NCBI GenBank assembly: GCA_963760405.1
Contig: CAVXCV010000013.1
Span: 24,963-88,962, forward strand
Reading direction: 5' to 3'
Length of the DNA: 64,000 bases
From: RYN-230 sp963760405
Lineage (GTDB): Bacteria > Actinomycetota > Actinomycetes > Streptosporangiales > Streptosporangiaceae
Positions 34,148 through 41,790 of the stretch are shown here, in pieces. Under the pieces are notes generated by a model, which ran no database searches, was not told the DNA's origin, and saw nothing but the letters and a program-made list of their open reading frames with translations. The translations under genes were made by a program, and so were the position numbers. Each line of letters begins with the position of its first letter. Position 1 is the first letter of the stretch.

Positions 34148-34257
34148 CCTGAGCCCGGATCATAAAGTCAGCTCCGGCGCGTCCTCCATTACTTTAATAA
34201 CGTAAGTATTCTATTGACCGCCTGCTAATTCCGTTCCCTTCCCAGAAGGTCATCGCC

Positions 34258-35958
34258 GTGTCCGTGGCCCACCAGCCGGGAGATGCCCCGCTGACGCCCG
34301 CTGACCAGCCCGCCCGCCTGTCCGCGGCGCGGCCGGCCGCTACCCGGCGGCTCGCTGGCCTGGCGGTCATCTCGCTTGCCGCCAGCGCCGCGGCGATGGT
34401 CGCGATCGGCCTGGCCGGGCCGTCCCTGGCGGTCCCGCACTTCACGGCGTCTCATCCCTGGCCACCCTATTTCGGCTCGGCGCATCTGCCGGACGTGGCC
34501 GCGACCGCGCTGGCCTACGTCGCGCTCGGGCTCGGCGGGCTCGGCCTCACCGCCGGGCTGGTCGCGGTGCGCCGGGGCTGGCGGCCGCGGCCGCGGCCGC
34601 TGATCATCGGATCCCTGCTGGCGGTCGTCGCGCTGACGCTGCTCCCGCCGGTCGGCTCCACCGACATGCTGGACTACGCCATCTACGGGCGGATCGCGGC
34701 GCTGGGCCACAGCCCGTACCTGATGACGCCCGCGCAGCTGGCGAAGACCGGCGACCCGGTGGCCAGGTTCGATCCGCCAGCCTGGCGGCACGCCCCGTCG
34801 GTCTACGGCCCGCTCGGCACGCTGTCCGAGCAGTTCGCGGCCGGCCTGGCCGGGCCCTCCGCCGCCCGGACGATCTTCTGGCTCAAGCTGCTGAACGCGC
34901 TGGCCTTCCTGGCGGTGGCGCTGGCCCTGGACTGGCTGCTGGCCGCGGACCCGGCGGCCCGGGCCCGTGCGCTGCTGCTGTGGGCGGCCAACCCGCTGAT
35001 GTGGTGGGCCATCCTGGGCGGCGGCCACATCGACGGGCTGGCCGCGGCCGCGGGCTTCCTCGGCCTGCTCTGCCTGCGCCGCCTCGGGGTGGGCCGCGGG
35101 CTCGCGGCCGGGCTGCTGATCGGCGCCGCCATCGCGGTCAAGGCCCCGTTCGCGATCTTCCTGCTCGGGCCGCTGTGGGCGGCCTGGCGGTCACCGCGGA
35201 CGCTGGCCGCCGTGGCCCTGGGTACCGCGGCGGTCGTGCTGCCCAGCTACCTGCTGACCGGCTGGGCCGCGGTCCGGGCGGTGGTGTCCCGGGCCGGCGG
35301 TGTCTCGGACGGGTACCAGCCCTGGCAGCTGCTGACCAGGCTGCTGCCGCACGCGGGCCACACCGCGGCGTTCACGAACACGCTGGCGCTCGGCGGATCC
35401 ATCGTGCTGGCCGCGATCCTGCTCTGGCGGCTCAAGCCCGGCTCGCTGGACGTGGCGGGCATGCCGTACGTCCAGCCTGTCCTGGCCGTGTCGCTGGCCT
35501 GGCTGATCTGCTCGCCACAGCAGCGGCCGTGGTTCGACGCGATGATCTTCCCGCTGGTGGCCGTGCTGCCCGCGACCAGGCTGGACTGGGTGGTCGTGCT
35601 GCGCGCCTTCGCCGCCACCGTGGCCCAGCTGCCCGGGGTAACGTTCGGCGTGAAGGTGCACCCGCACGCGCTCAGCGTCTTCCTGATCCGGATCATCAGC
35701 CACGGCGTGGTGCCGGTCACCCTCGCCCTGACCGCCGTCGCGCTGCTCTGGCTGTGCGTCACCCAGCGCTGGACCGCGGGCGGCCCCGGTCAGGCCCCGG
35801 CCGGGGCCAGCGACGGCGCGGACTCCTGGGCCCGTACCGGCGAGACGCTGAACACCCAGGCCGCCACGAACCCGATAACCAGCGCCACCAGCACGCCGAG
35901 GTTGGCGAAAGCCCAGGCCCCGGTCTTGCCGCCGAGCCCGAAGGGGCCGAGCAAGTAA
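34258..35958 (+). CDS. Polyprenol-phosphate-mannose-dependent mannosyltransferase (MptB-like)
   Basis: A polytopic membrane glycosyltransferase of the GT-C fold, up to 566 residues with about 12 membrane segments. The conserved luminal loop PPVGSTDMLDYAIYGRIAALGHSPYL (about residue 130) holds the catalytic acidic pair, and HAPSVYGPLGTLSEQ follows. It resembles MptA/MptB of lipoglycan assembly, which add alpha-1,6-mannose from polyprenol phosphate. GTG 34258 is the start. The last 50 residues overlap the convergent NCS1 permease gene by 169 bases and look non-conserved, so the true stop may be nearer 35790. Confidence 0.82.
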   Translation: MSVAHQPGDAPLTPADQPARLSAARPAATRRLAGLAVISLAASAAAMVAIGLAGPSLAVPHFTASHPWPPYFGSAHLPDVAATALAYVALGLGGLGLTAGLVAVRRGWRPRPRPLIIGSLLAVVALTLLPPVGSTDMLDYAIYGRIAALGHSPYLMTPAQLAKTGDPVARFDPPAWRHAPSVYGPLGTLSEQFAAGLAGPSAARTIFWLKLLNALAFLAVALALDWLLAADPAARARALLLWAANPLMWWAILGGGHIDGLAAAAGFLGLLCLRRLGVGRGLAAGLLIGAAIAVKAPFAIFLLGPLWAAWRSPRTLAAVALGTAAVVLPSYLLTGWAAVRAVVSRAGGVSDGYQPWQLLTRLLPHAGHTAAFTNTLALGGSIVLAAILLWRLKPGSLDVAGMPYVQPVLAVSLAWLICSPQQRPWFDAMIFPLVAVLPATRLDWVVVLRAFAATVAQLPGVTFGVKVHPHALSVFLIRIISHGVVPVTLALTAVALLWLCVTQRWTAGGPGQAPAGASDGADSWARTGETLNTQAATNPITSATSTPRLAKAQAPVLPPSPKGPSK

Positions 35959-37292
35959 CCCTGCCAGGTGAGCCAGCTCGCGTACGAGTTGGTGACCAGG
36001 CCCCAGCCCACCACCGTGCTGATCACGATGATGGCCAGCGGGACCAGCCGTACGTCGCCGTAGCGGCCGCGCGGGTCGTACAGCTCCAGCTCGGAGTAGT
36101 CCTTCCGGCGCAGCATGATGTCGGCCAGCATGATGCCGCACCACGCGGCGATCGGCACGCCCAGGGTGATCAGGAAGCCCTCGAACTGGTTCAGGAAGTT
36201 GTGCGCGACGAACACCACGTAGATGGTGCCGAGCACCATCACGGTGCCGTCGACCAGTGCCGCGGCGTACCGCGGGATGCGCAGCCCCAGGGTCAGCAGC
36301 GCCAGCCCGGACGAGTAGATGTCCAGCACTGACCCGCCGACCAGCCCGAGCACCGCGACGATCGCGAACGGGATCAGGAACCAGGTGGGCAGCAGCGTGG
36401 TCAGCGCGCCGATCGGGTCGGCCCCGATCGCGCTGCTCAGCTTGGCCGACGAGCCGGCCAGCAGCAGCCCGAAGACCAGCAGGAAGATCGGCGCCACGGA
36501 CGAGCCGAACGTGGTCCAGCCGATCACGCCCCGGCCAGAGGAACGCCGCGGCAGGTAGCGCGAGTAGTCGGCCGCCACGTTCACCCAGCCCAGCCCGAAG
36601 CCGGTCATCACGAACACCAGGGCGCCGATGAACTTCTGCGGCGAGCCGGCCGGGATGGCCGACACCGTATGCCAGTGGATCTTGTCGGCGACCAGCGCGA
36701 TGAACACCACGGTCAGCACCCCGGTGACCCAGGTGATCACCGACTGCATGCGCATGATCAGGTCGAAGCCCATCACCCCGCCGACCACGGTCAGCCCGCT
36801 CACCACGATCAGCGCGATCACCTTCGTGCCGGTGCCGCCGCCCCAGCCGAGCCGCTCGAACACGGTCGCGGTGGCCAGCGTGGCCAGGATGATCAGCACG
36901 GTCTCCCAGCCGACCGTGAGCAGCCAGGAGATCAGCGAGGGCAGCTTGTTCCCGCGCACCCCGAACGCCGCCCGGCCGAGCACCATCGTCGGTGCCGAGC
37001 CCCGCTTGCCGGCCACGGCGATGAAGCCGCAGAGCATGAACGAGGCGACGATCCCGATCAGCCCGGCCGCGAGCGCCTGCCAGAACGAGACGCCGAAGCC
37101 GAGCACGAACGCTCCGTAGCTGATGCCGAGCACCGAGACGTTCGCGGCGAACCATGGCCAGAACAGGTCCCGGGGATGGCCCTTGCGCTCGTCGTCCGAG
37201 ATCACGTTGATCCCGTTCATCTCGACTTGCAGCGGCCGCAGCTCGGCCGCTGCGGAGCCGACGTTGCCTGGTGCGCGCGCGCTATCAGCCAT
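35790..37292 (-). CDS. NCS1-family cytosine/purine/hydantoin-type permease
   Basis: A 500-residue, about 12-segment importer. The N-terminal cytoplasmic stretch VEMNGINVISDDERKGHPRDLFWPWFAANVSVLGISYG is diagnostic of NCS1 permeases; TGFGLGWVNVAADYSRYLPR is the substrate-site helix. These carry nucleobases, allantoin, hydantoins or related N-heterocycles with Na or H. ATG 37292 overlaps the end of the CoxG gene by 8 bases, so both are in one operon with the SDR gene upstream. A TGGTATACCA operator precedes the operon. It is the likely importer for the substrate of the molybdenum hydroxylase at 44-50 kb. Confidence 0.9.
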   Translation of the reverse strand: MADSARAPGNVGSAAAELRPLQVEMNGINVISDDERKGHPRDLFWPWFAANVSVLGISYGAFVLGFGVSFWQALAAGLIGIVASFMLCGFIAVAGKRGSAPTMVLGRAAFGVRGNKLPSLISWLLTVGWETVLIILATLATATVFERLGWGGGTGTKVIALIVVSGLTVVGGVMGFDLIMRMQSVITWVTGVLTVVFIALVADKIHWHTVSAIPAGSPQKFIGALVFVMTGFGLGWVNVAADYSRYLPRRSSGRGVIGWTTFGSSVAPIFLLVFGLLLAGSSAKLSSAIGADPIGALTTLLPTWFLIPFAIVAVLGLVGGSVLDIYSSGLALLTLGLRIPRYAAALVDGTVMVLGTIYVVFVAHNFLNQFEGFLITLGVPIAAWCGIMLADIMLRRKDYSELELYDPRGRYGDVRLVPLAIIVISTVVGWGLVTNSYASWLTWQGYLLGPFGLGGKTGAWAFANLGVLVALVIGFVAAWVFSVSPVRAQESAPSLAPAGA

Positions 37293-37957
37293 GGCATGCC
37301 CCTTCCTGCGAGAAATAGCCAGCCGTCAGGTTCTGGGCCTGGTGGAAGCGGCGCCATGCCGCGGCCGCGGCCAGCGCCCCGGCCGCCAGCGACCCGGCGG
37401 CCAGCAGCACCGCCGCGGCGGTGACCGCCCGCTTCGCCCGGGCCGATTGCGGCCCGCCAGCCTGGCCGCTGGCCGCGGCCGCGGCGCCCCCGGCGGGCTG
37501 GCCGCCGGGGGCCTGCGCGGCCAGCAGCCGCTCGACGTTGCTGGCGAACTGCTCCACCAGGCGCTGCCCGACCTCACCGATCGCACCCGGCGCATACTGC
37601 GCGACCCGGCCCCGGACCATCAGGTCGGCGCTGATCAGCACCCGGGTACTGGCGCCGTGCGGCTCCACCCGGATGGTCAGGTCCGCGTCCGCGCTGCCCT
37701 GGCCGCCGCGCTCACGCCCGGACGCGTGCAGGGTCGCGGTGCCAGCCGCCCGGTCGGCGGCGTCGAGGTGCACGGTGCCCGCGTAGACCGCGTGCACCGG
37801 GCCGATCCGGAGCCGGAGCTCACCCGCGTAGGTCCCCTCCGCCACCTCGCCGATCAGGCGGCTGCCCGGCAGGCAGGCGGCTACCTTCCCTGGGTCGAGC
37901 AGGGCGTCGAGTACCTCCGGGGCGCCGGCTGATCCGCATCGCGCTGGTGAGCTGCAC
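37285..37957 (-). pseudogene. CoxG-like SRPBCC protein with C-terminal membrane anchor, N-terminal frameshift
   Basis: CoxG-type proteins recruit or help mature molybdenum hydroxylases at the membrane. GTG 37957 follows AAGGAC and reads VQLTSAMRIS, then one extra base near 37924-37929 breaks the frame. The corrected reading continues APEVLDALLDPGKVAACLPG, which is the family N-terminus, then VAEGTYAGELRLRIGPVHAVYAG and the SRPBCC body. After a low-complexity linker, a single membrane helix (AVTAAAVLLAAGSLAAGALAAAAAW) anchors the C-terminus. Uncorrected, translation could only start inside at 37842. It lies between an SDR gene and the NCS1 permease, about 6 kb from the CoxM/L/S-like genes. Confidence 0.75.
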
Positions 37958-37968
37958 GCCCAATGTCC

Positions 37969-38766
37969 TTACCGGTCCATGACCGCTTTACGCTGGGCGC
38001 CATCAACCGGGATGTGCGCACCGTTGATGAAACTGGCGCGGGGCGAGGCCAGGAACGTGACCAGGGCCGCCACCTCGGCAGGCTCGCAGATGCGGCCCAG
38101 CGGGATGGACTCGGTGGCCAGCTCATGGGCCCGCTGCTGGTCCACGCCCTTGTCCCGGGCGAACGCTTTTTCCAGCGTGTCCCACCGGTCGGTATTCACC
38201 GGGCCCGGGTTCACCGTGTTGATCCGCACCCCGTAGCGGCCGTACTGCTCAGCCACGGAGGAGGCGAAGTTGATGTCAGCCGCGTTGGCCACCCCCGCGG
38301 TCATCTCCCAGTAGCTGGGCTTCAGCCCATCGTTGCCGACGACGAGCACGATCGCGCCGCCGCCCCGCTCCCGCATGTGCCCGATGACCGCGCGCACCGA
38401 CCGCACGTAGCCCATGAACTTGAGGTTCAGGCTGGCCAGCCACTGCTCTTCGGTCAGGTCCTCCAGCAGCCCGCCGGGCGAGCTGCCCGCGCAGGTCACC
38501 AGGATGTCGATCGGGCCGAGCCGGTCCATGGCCGCGGCCACGCAGCGCTCGACGTCCGCGGTCACGCTCATGTCGCCGGCCAGCGGGAGGATCGTCCGCC
38601 CGGTCGCGGCCTCGATCTCCTTGGCGGTGGTCTCGAGCGGCTCCGCCGTGCGCGCGGTGATCGCCACATCCGCGCCTTCCTGGGCGAGGTGCTCAGCGAC
38701 ATGCCGGCCGATTCCCTTGCTGGCCCCGGTGACAAAGGCCACCTTTCCGGCAAGCTGCAGGTCCAC
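37969..38766 (-). CDS. SDR-family protein lacking the usual YxxxK catalytic pair
   Basis: A 265-residue classical SDR fold. The NAD motif VTGASKGIG (residues 11-19) and structural CAGSSPGG are intact. Where the serine, tyrosine and lysine should be, it has VVGNDGLKPSYWEMTAGVANAADINF; aligned with ...AYSAAKAALINL, tyrosine is replaced by alanine or glycine and lysine by asparagine. The rest (YGRYGVRINTVNPGPVNTDRW) is highly typical. It may use another residue or serve a non-redox or binding role. GTG 38766 follows GGAAGGGG. TGGTATACCA at 38800-38809 lies 34 bases upstream. Confidence 0.85.
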   Translation of the reverse strand: MDLQLAGKVAFVTGASKGIGRHVAEHLAQEGADVAITARTAEPLETTAKEIEAATGRTILPLAGDMSVTADVERCVAAAMDRLGPIDILVTCAGSSPGGLLEDLTEEQWLASLNLKFMGYVRSVRAVIGHMRERGGGAIVLVVGNDGLKPSYWEMTAGVANAADINFASSVAEQYGRYGVRINTVNPGPVNTDRWDTLEKAFARDKGVDQQRAHELATESIPLGRICEPAEVAALVTFLASPRASFINGAHIPVDGAQRKAVMDR

Positions 38767-38799
38767 CGCGTGCCCCTTCCGGATAGCGCGTGAGCAGGA

Positions 38800-38809
38800 T
38801 GGTATACCA
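38800..38809. promoter_or_regulatory. GntR/FCD-type operator TGGTATACCA
   Basis: A perfect 10-bp palindrome (extended ATGGTATACCAA) between the SDR/CoxG/NCS1 operon and the divergent DUF485/ActP genes. The same 12 bases recur at 44280-44291 in front of the molybdenum-hydroxylase operon, which encodes a GntR/FCD regulator. FCD-type GntR proteins commonly bind TGGTATACCA-like sites. Confidence 0.75.
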
Positions 38810-38958
38810 AATATCAGCCCGGCGGAAGGCTCCGGCCCGCGCCCCGCCAGGGTCAGATCCTGGCTGGCCATGTCCGGCTAAGTCCCGATACTTTACGAAA
38901 CCTCCCACCCCCCCAGGAGCACCAGGTGTAGCCTCAGGCCCTCGGGAAGGACAATGGC

Positions 38959-39300
38959 GTGTCCCTTACTCAGGCCGACGGCAAGAAGGCCAGCGGCTAT
39001 GAGGTCGTACAGGCCAGCCGGGACTTCCGGACTCTCCGGCGGCGCTTCGGGTCCTTCGTCGTGCCGGTCACCCTCCTGTTCCTCGGCTGGTACTTCCTCT
39101 ACGTCATCCTCGCTGCCTTCGCGCCGGGCTTCATGCGGATCAGCGTGCTCGGTGAGATCAACGTCGGGCTCTGCTTCGGGCTGCTGGAGTTCGTCTCCAC
39201 CTTCGTGATCGCGTTCAGCTACAGCCGGTGGGCACGCCGCAGGCTCGACCCGCTCGCTGGCCGGCTGAGGCAGCGGCTGGAAACGGGCCGTCGGCCATGA
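38959..39300 (+). CDS. DUF485 membrane protein
   Basis: A 113-residue protein with two membrane segments (FVVPVTLLFLGWYFLYVILAAF and VGLCFGLLEFVSTFVIAFSY), the usual small partner of ActP-type monocarboxylate symporters (YjcH). It begins at GTG 38959 after AAGGAC and is followed by the symporter. It probably stabilises or regulates that transporter. Confidence 0.88.
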   Translation: MSLTQADGKKASGYEVVQASRDFRTLRRRFGSFVVPVTLLFLGWYFLYVILAAFAPGFMRISVLGEINVGLCFGLLEFVSTFVIAFSYSRWARRRLDPLAGRLRQRLETGRRP

Positions 39301-39319
39301 CCGGCCCCGGTCCGCAGGC

Positions 39320-39371
39320 ACCGTGGTTAGCAACACCGTGGTTAGCAACACCGTGGTCAGCAACACCGTGG
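39320..39371. repeat. 15-bp tandem repeat at the symporter start
   Basis: ACCGTGGTTAGCAAC is repeated at 39320-39334 and 39335-39349, once more with a single change at 39350-39364, and begins again at 39365. Each copy supplies an in-frame GTG for the symporter, giving TVVSN repeats. Confidence 0.9.
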
Positions 39372-40972
39372 CCGCCCAGGTCATCGGCACCCCGGCCGTC
39401 AACATCACCGTTTTTGCCTTCTTTGTCCTGGTGACCCTGGTCATCGCGATCGGCGCGGCCGGGAAGAACCGGACTACCACTGACTACTACGCGGGCGGGC
39501 GGGCCTTCAGCGGCCGCCAGAACGGCATCGCGATCGGCGGTGACTACCTGTCAGCCGCCTCGTTCCTGGGCATCGCCGGTGCCATCGCCCTGTACGGATA
39601 CGACGGGTTCCTGTACTCCATCGGCTTCCTGGTGGGCTGGCTGCTGGTCATGCTGCTGGTGGCTGGGCCGCTGCGGAACACCGGCCGGTACACGACGGCC
39701 GACGTCCTCGACCTCCGGCTACGGGCGGTCCCGGTACGCGCCGCGTCTGCGGTATCCACCCTGACCGTGAGCCTGTTCTACCTGCTGGCCCAGATGGCCG
39801 GGGCCGGGGCCCTGGTCAGCCTGCTGCTGGGGGTGAACAGCACGCAGGGCCAGGACCTCACGGTCGCCGCGGTCGGCCTGCTGATGATCTTTTATGTGCT
39901 GGTCGGCGGGATGAAGGGCACCACCTGGGTGCAGATCGTCAAGGCGATGCTGCTGACGGCCGGGGCGGCGGTGACGGCCGCCTGGGTGCTGGCCCGGGCC
40001 GGGTTCAGCCTGTCCGGGCTGCTGCACAACGCCGCCGCGGCCAGCCCGGCGGGCAGCGCGGTGCTCGGGCCGGGCCTTCTCTACGGGGCGAACACCGCCT
40101 CCAAGCTCAGCTTCATCTCGCTGGCGCTGGCGCTGGTGCTCGGCACGGCGGGCCTGCCGCACGTCCTGATGCGGTTGTACACCGTGCCGAACGCCCAGGA
40201 AGCCCGCCGCAGCGTGGCCTGGACGGTCGGGCTGGTCGGGGTGTTCTACCTGTTCACGCTAGTGCTCGGCTTCGGCGCGATGTGGCTGGTCGGGGCGAAC
40301 CAGATCGAGGCCGCACCGGGCCGGGCCGACTCGGCGGTGCCGCTGCTCGCGTTCAAGCTGGGCGGGACGCTGTTGCTGGCCATCGTGGCCGCGGTCGCCT
40401 TCGCCACCATCCTCGCGGTGGTGGCCGGCCTGACCATCACCGCCAGCGCCTCCTTCGCCCATGACGTCTACGCTGGCGTGCTGCGCCGGGGGGAGGCCAA
40501 CCCGGAACGTGAGGTCCGGGTGGCGCGGATCACGGCGGTGACGATCGGTGCCGTGGCGGTGATCGGCGGCATGTATGCCAAGAACATCGACGTGGCGTTC
40601 CTGGTGGCACTGGCCTTCGCCGTCGCCGCGTCCGCGAACCTGCCGTCCATCCTGTACTCACTCTTCTGGCCCCGGTTCACCGCCCGCGGTGCGCTGTGGA
40701 GCATCTACGGGGGCCTGATCAGCTCGGTCGGCCTGATCATCATCTCCCCGGTGGTCTCCGGCCGGGGGAGCTCGTCGCTGATCGCCGACCCGCACGTCAA
40801 CTTCGCGTTCTTCCCGCTCAGCAACCCCGGGATCGTGTCCATCCCGCTCGCATTCCTGCTCGGCTGGCTAGGCTCGGTTACGGACCGGAACCCCGCTGAC
40901 CCGGCGCGGTTCGCCCGCATGCAGGTCCGGGCCCTGACCGGGGTGGGAGCGGAGCGGGGAGGCCATAGCTAG
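39323..40972 (+). CDS. actP: Sodium:solute symporter family protein (cation/acetate symporter ActP-like)
   Basis: A 549-residue SSS-family importer with about 13 membrane segments. GKNRTTTDYYAGGRAFSGRQNGIAIGGDYLSAASFLGI is the family opening; VLVGGMKGTTWVQIVKA and the C-terminal ANLPSILYSLFWPRFTARG are also typical. It would import acetate or another short carboxylate. The N-terminus is unclear: ATG 39297 overlaps the DUF485 stop (ATGA) but is out of frame, while the in-frame GTGs at 39323, 39338, 39353 and 39368 are all in a 15-bp repeat without a ribosome site. A slip in the repeat region may separate the true start from the body. Confidence 0.87.
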   Translation: MVSNTVVSNTVVSNTVAAQVIGTPAVNITVFAFFVLVTLVIAIGAAGKNRTTTDYYAGGRAFSGRQNGIAIGGDYLSAASFLGIAGAIALYGYDGFLYSIGFLVGWLLVMLLVAGPLRNTGRYTTADVLDLRLRAVPVRAASAVSTLTVSLFYLLAQMAGAGALVSLLLGVNSTQGQDLTVAAVGLLMIFYVLVGGMKGTTWVQIVKAMLLTAGAAVTAAWVLARAGFSLSGLLHNAAAASPAGSAVLGPGLLYGANTASKLSFISLALALVLGTAGLPHVLMRLYTVPNAQEARRSVAWTVGLVGVFYLFTLVLGFGAMWLVGANQIEAAPGRADSAVPLLAFKLGGTLLLAIVAAVAFATILAVVAGLTITASASFAHDVYAGVLRRGEANPEREVRVARITAVTIGAVAVIGGMYAKNIDVAFLVALAFAVAASANLPSILYSLFWPRFTARGALWSIYGGLISSVGLIIISPVVSGRGSSSLIADPHVNFAFFPLSNPGIVSIPLAFLLGWLGSVTDRNPADPARFARMQVRALTGVGAERGGHS

Positions 40973-41026
40973 CGCACGTTCCGTAGCCGCCCACCGGGGA
41001 CGGGAATGCGCCAAGGGGAGTCGGAC

Positions 41027-41726
41027 ATGGCGAGCGACCTGACCGAGGGGGCGCCGGGCCAGGCCGGCGCTCGATCCTGGAGTGCTGCAGGTGATCCGCT
41101 CATCAGCCGACCAGCTGATCCCGCTCGAGGACACGTTCGCCCGGCAATTGCGGTACGACATCGCGACGCTGATGCCGGACCTGGTCACCCGCCTGGCCGG
41201 GGAAGGGCTGCCGTTCTGCCAGCGGCTGGTGCGCACCATGCTGTGGGTAGCGGTGTACGACCAGCCAGCCCAGGTGATCGCCGGGGTACTGCGCCAGGCA
41301 GGCGCGCGGAACTGGCTGGAGGGCTTTCCCGAGGGCCAGTACGTCAGCGTCGCGCATGCGCTGGTGCGCACCGTGCGTGACCTCAGCGAAGACGACTGGT
41401 CCACCTCGATGGGCTCGGCGTGGATCAGCTACTTCCTGTGGATCAAGCCGTATCTGCTGGCCGGTGCCCAGCAGGCCGCTACCCAGCAATCCGCTACTGA
41501 GCAAGCCAGCGCCGGGCTTGAGCCCGCCTCACCCCAGCCCGCCTCGCCCCAGGCCGCCTCAACCCTTCCGGAGACCGCCACCGGGGACGTTGACCTGGAG
41601 GCCGTCGCTGACCTGCTCGGTGATGAGGATGAGGACGACGAGGACGTCGGCTACGGCCAGATCATGGTCTCGATGACCCGCAGCCCACGCCGCGAGCGCC
41701 CCCGGCATCCGGACCAGCCGGGCTAG
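41027..41726 (+). CDS. Globin-fold protein with acidic C-terminal tail, N-terminal frameshift
   Basis: The central part (QLIPLEDTFARQLRYDIATLMPDLVTRL through SVAHALVRTVRDLSEDDWSTSMGSAWISYFLWI) is a globin domain of the actinobacterial FHb-like type, with VAHALVRT in the region of the proximal histidine. ATG 41027 behind AAGGGGAG gives MASDLTEGAPGQAG; one extra base near 41064-41071 then separates it from LDPGVLQVIRSSADQ. Otherwise GTG 41082 would be a start without a ribosome site. The tail has two sets of 15-bp repeats (AATQQ- and PASPQ-type), then an acidic run (GDEDEDDEDVGYG). The function could be haem-based sensing or NO handling. Confidence 0.72.
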
Positions 41727-41790
41727 CCCACCCGCCCCGGCCTGCGGCGCGGTCCGGAGCGACCGCGGAGCCCGGCCGAGCGCGGCCGCG

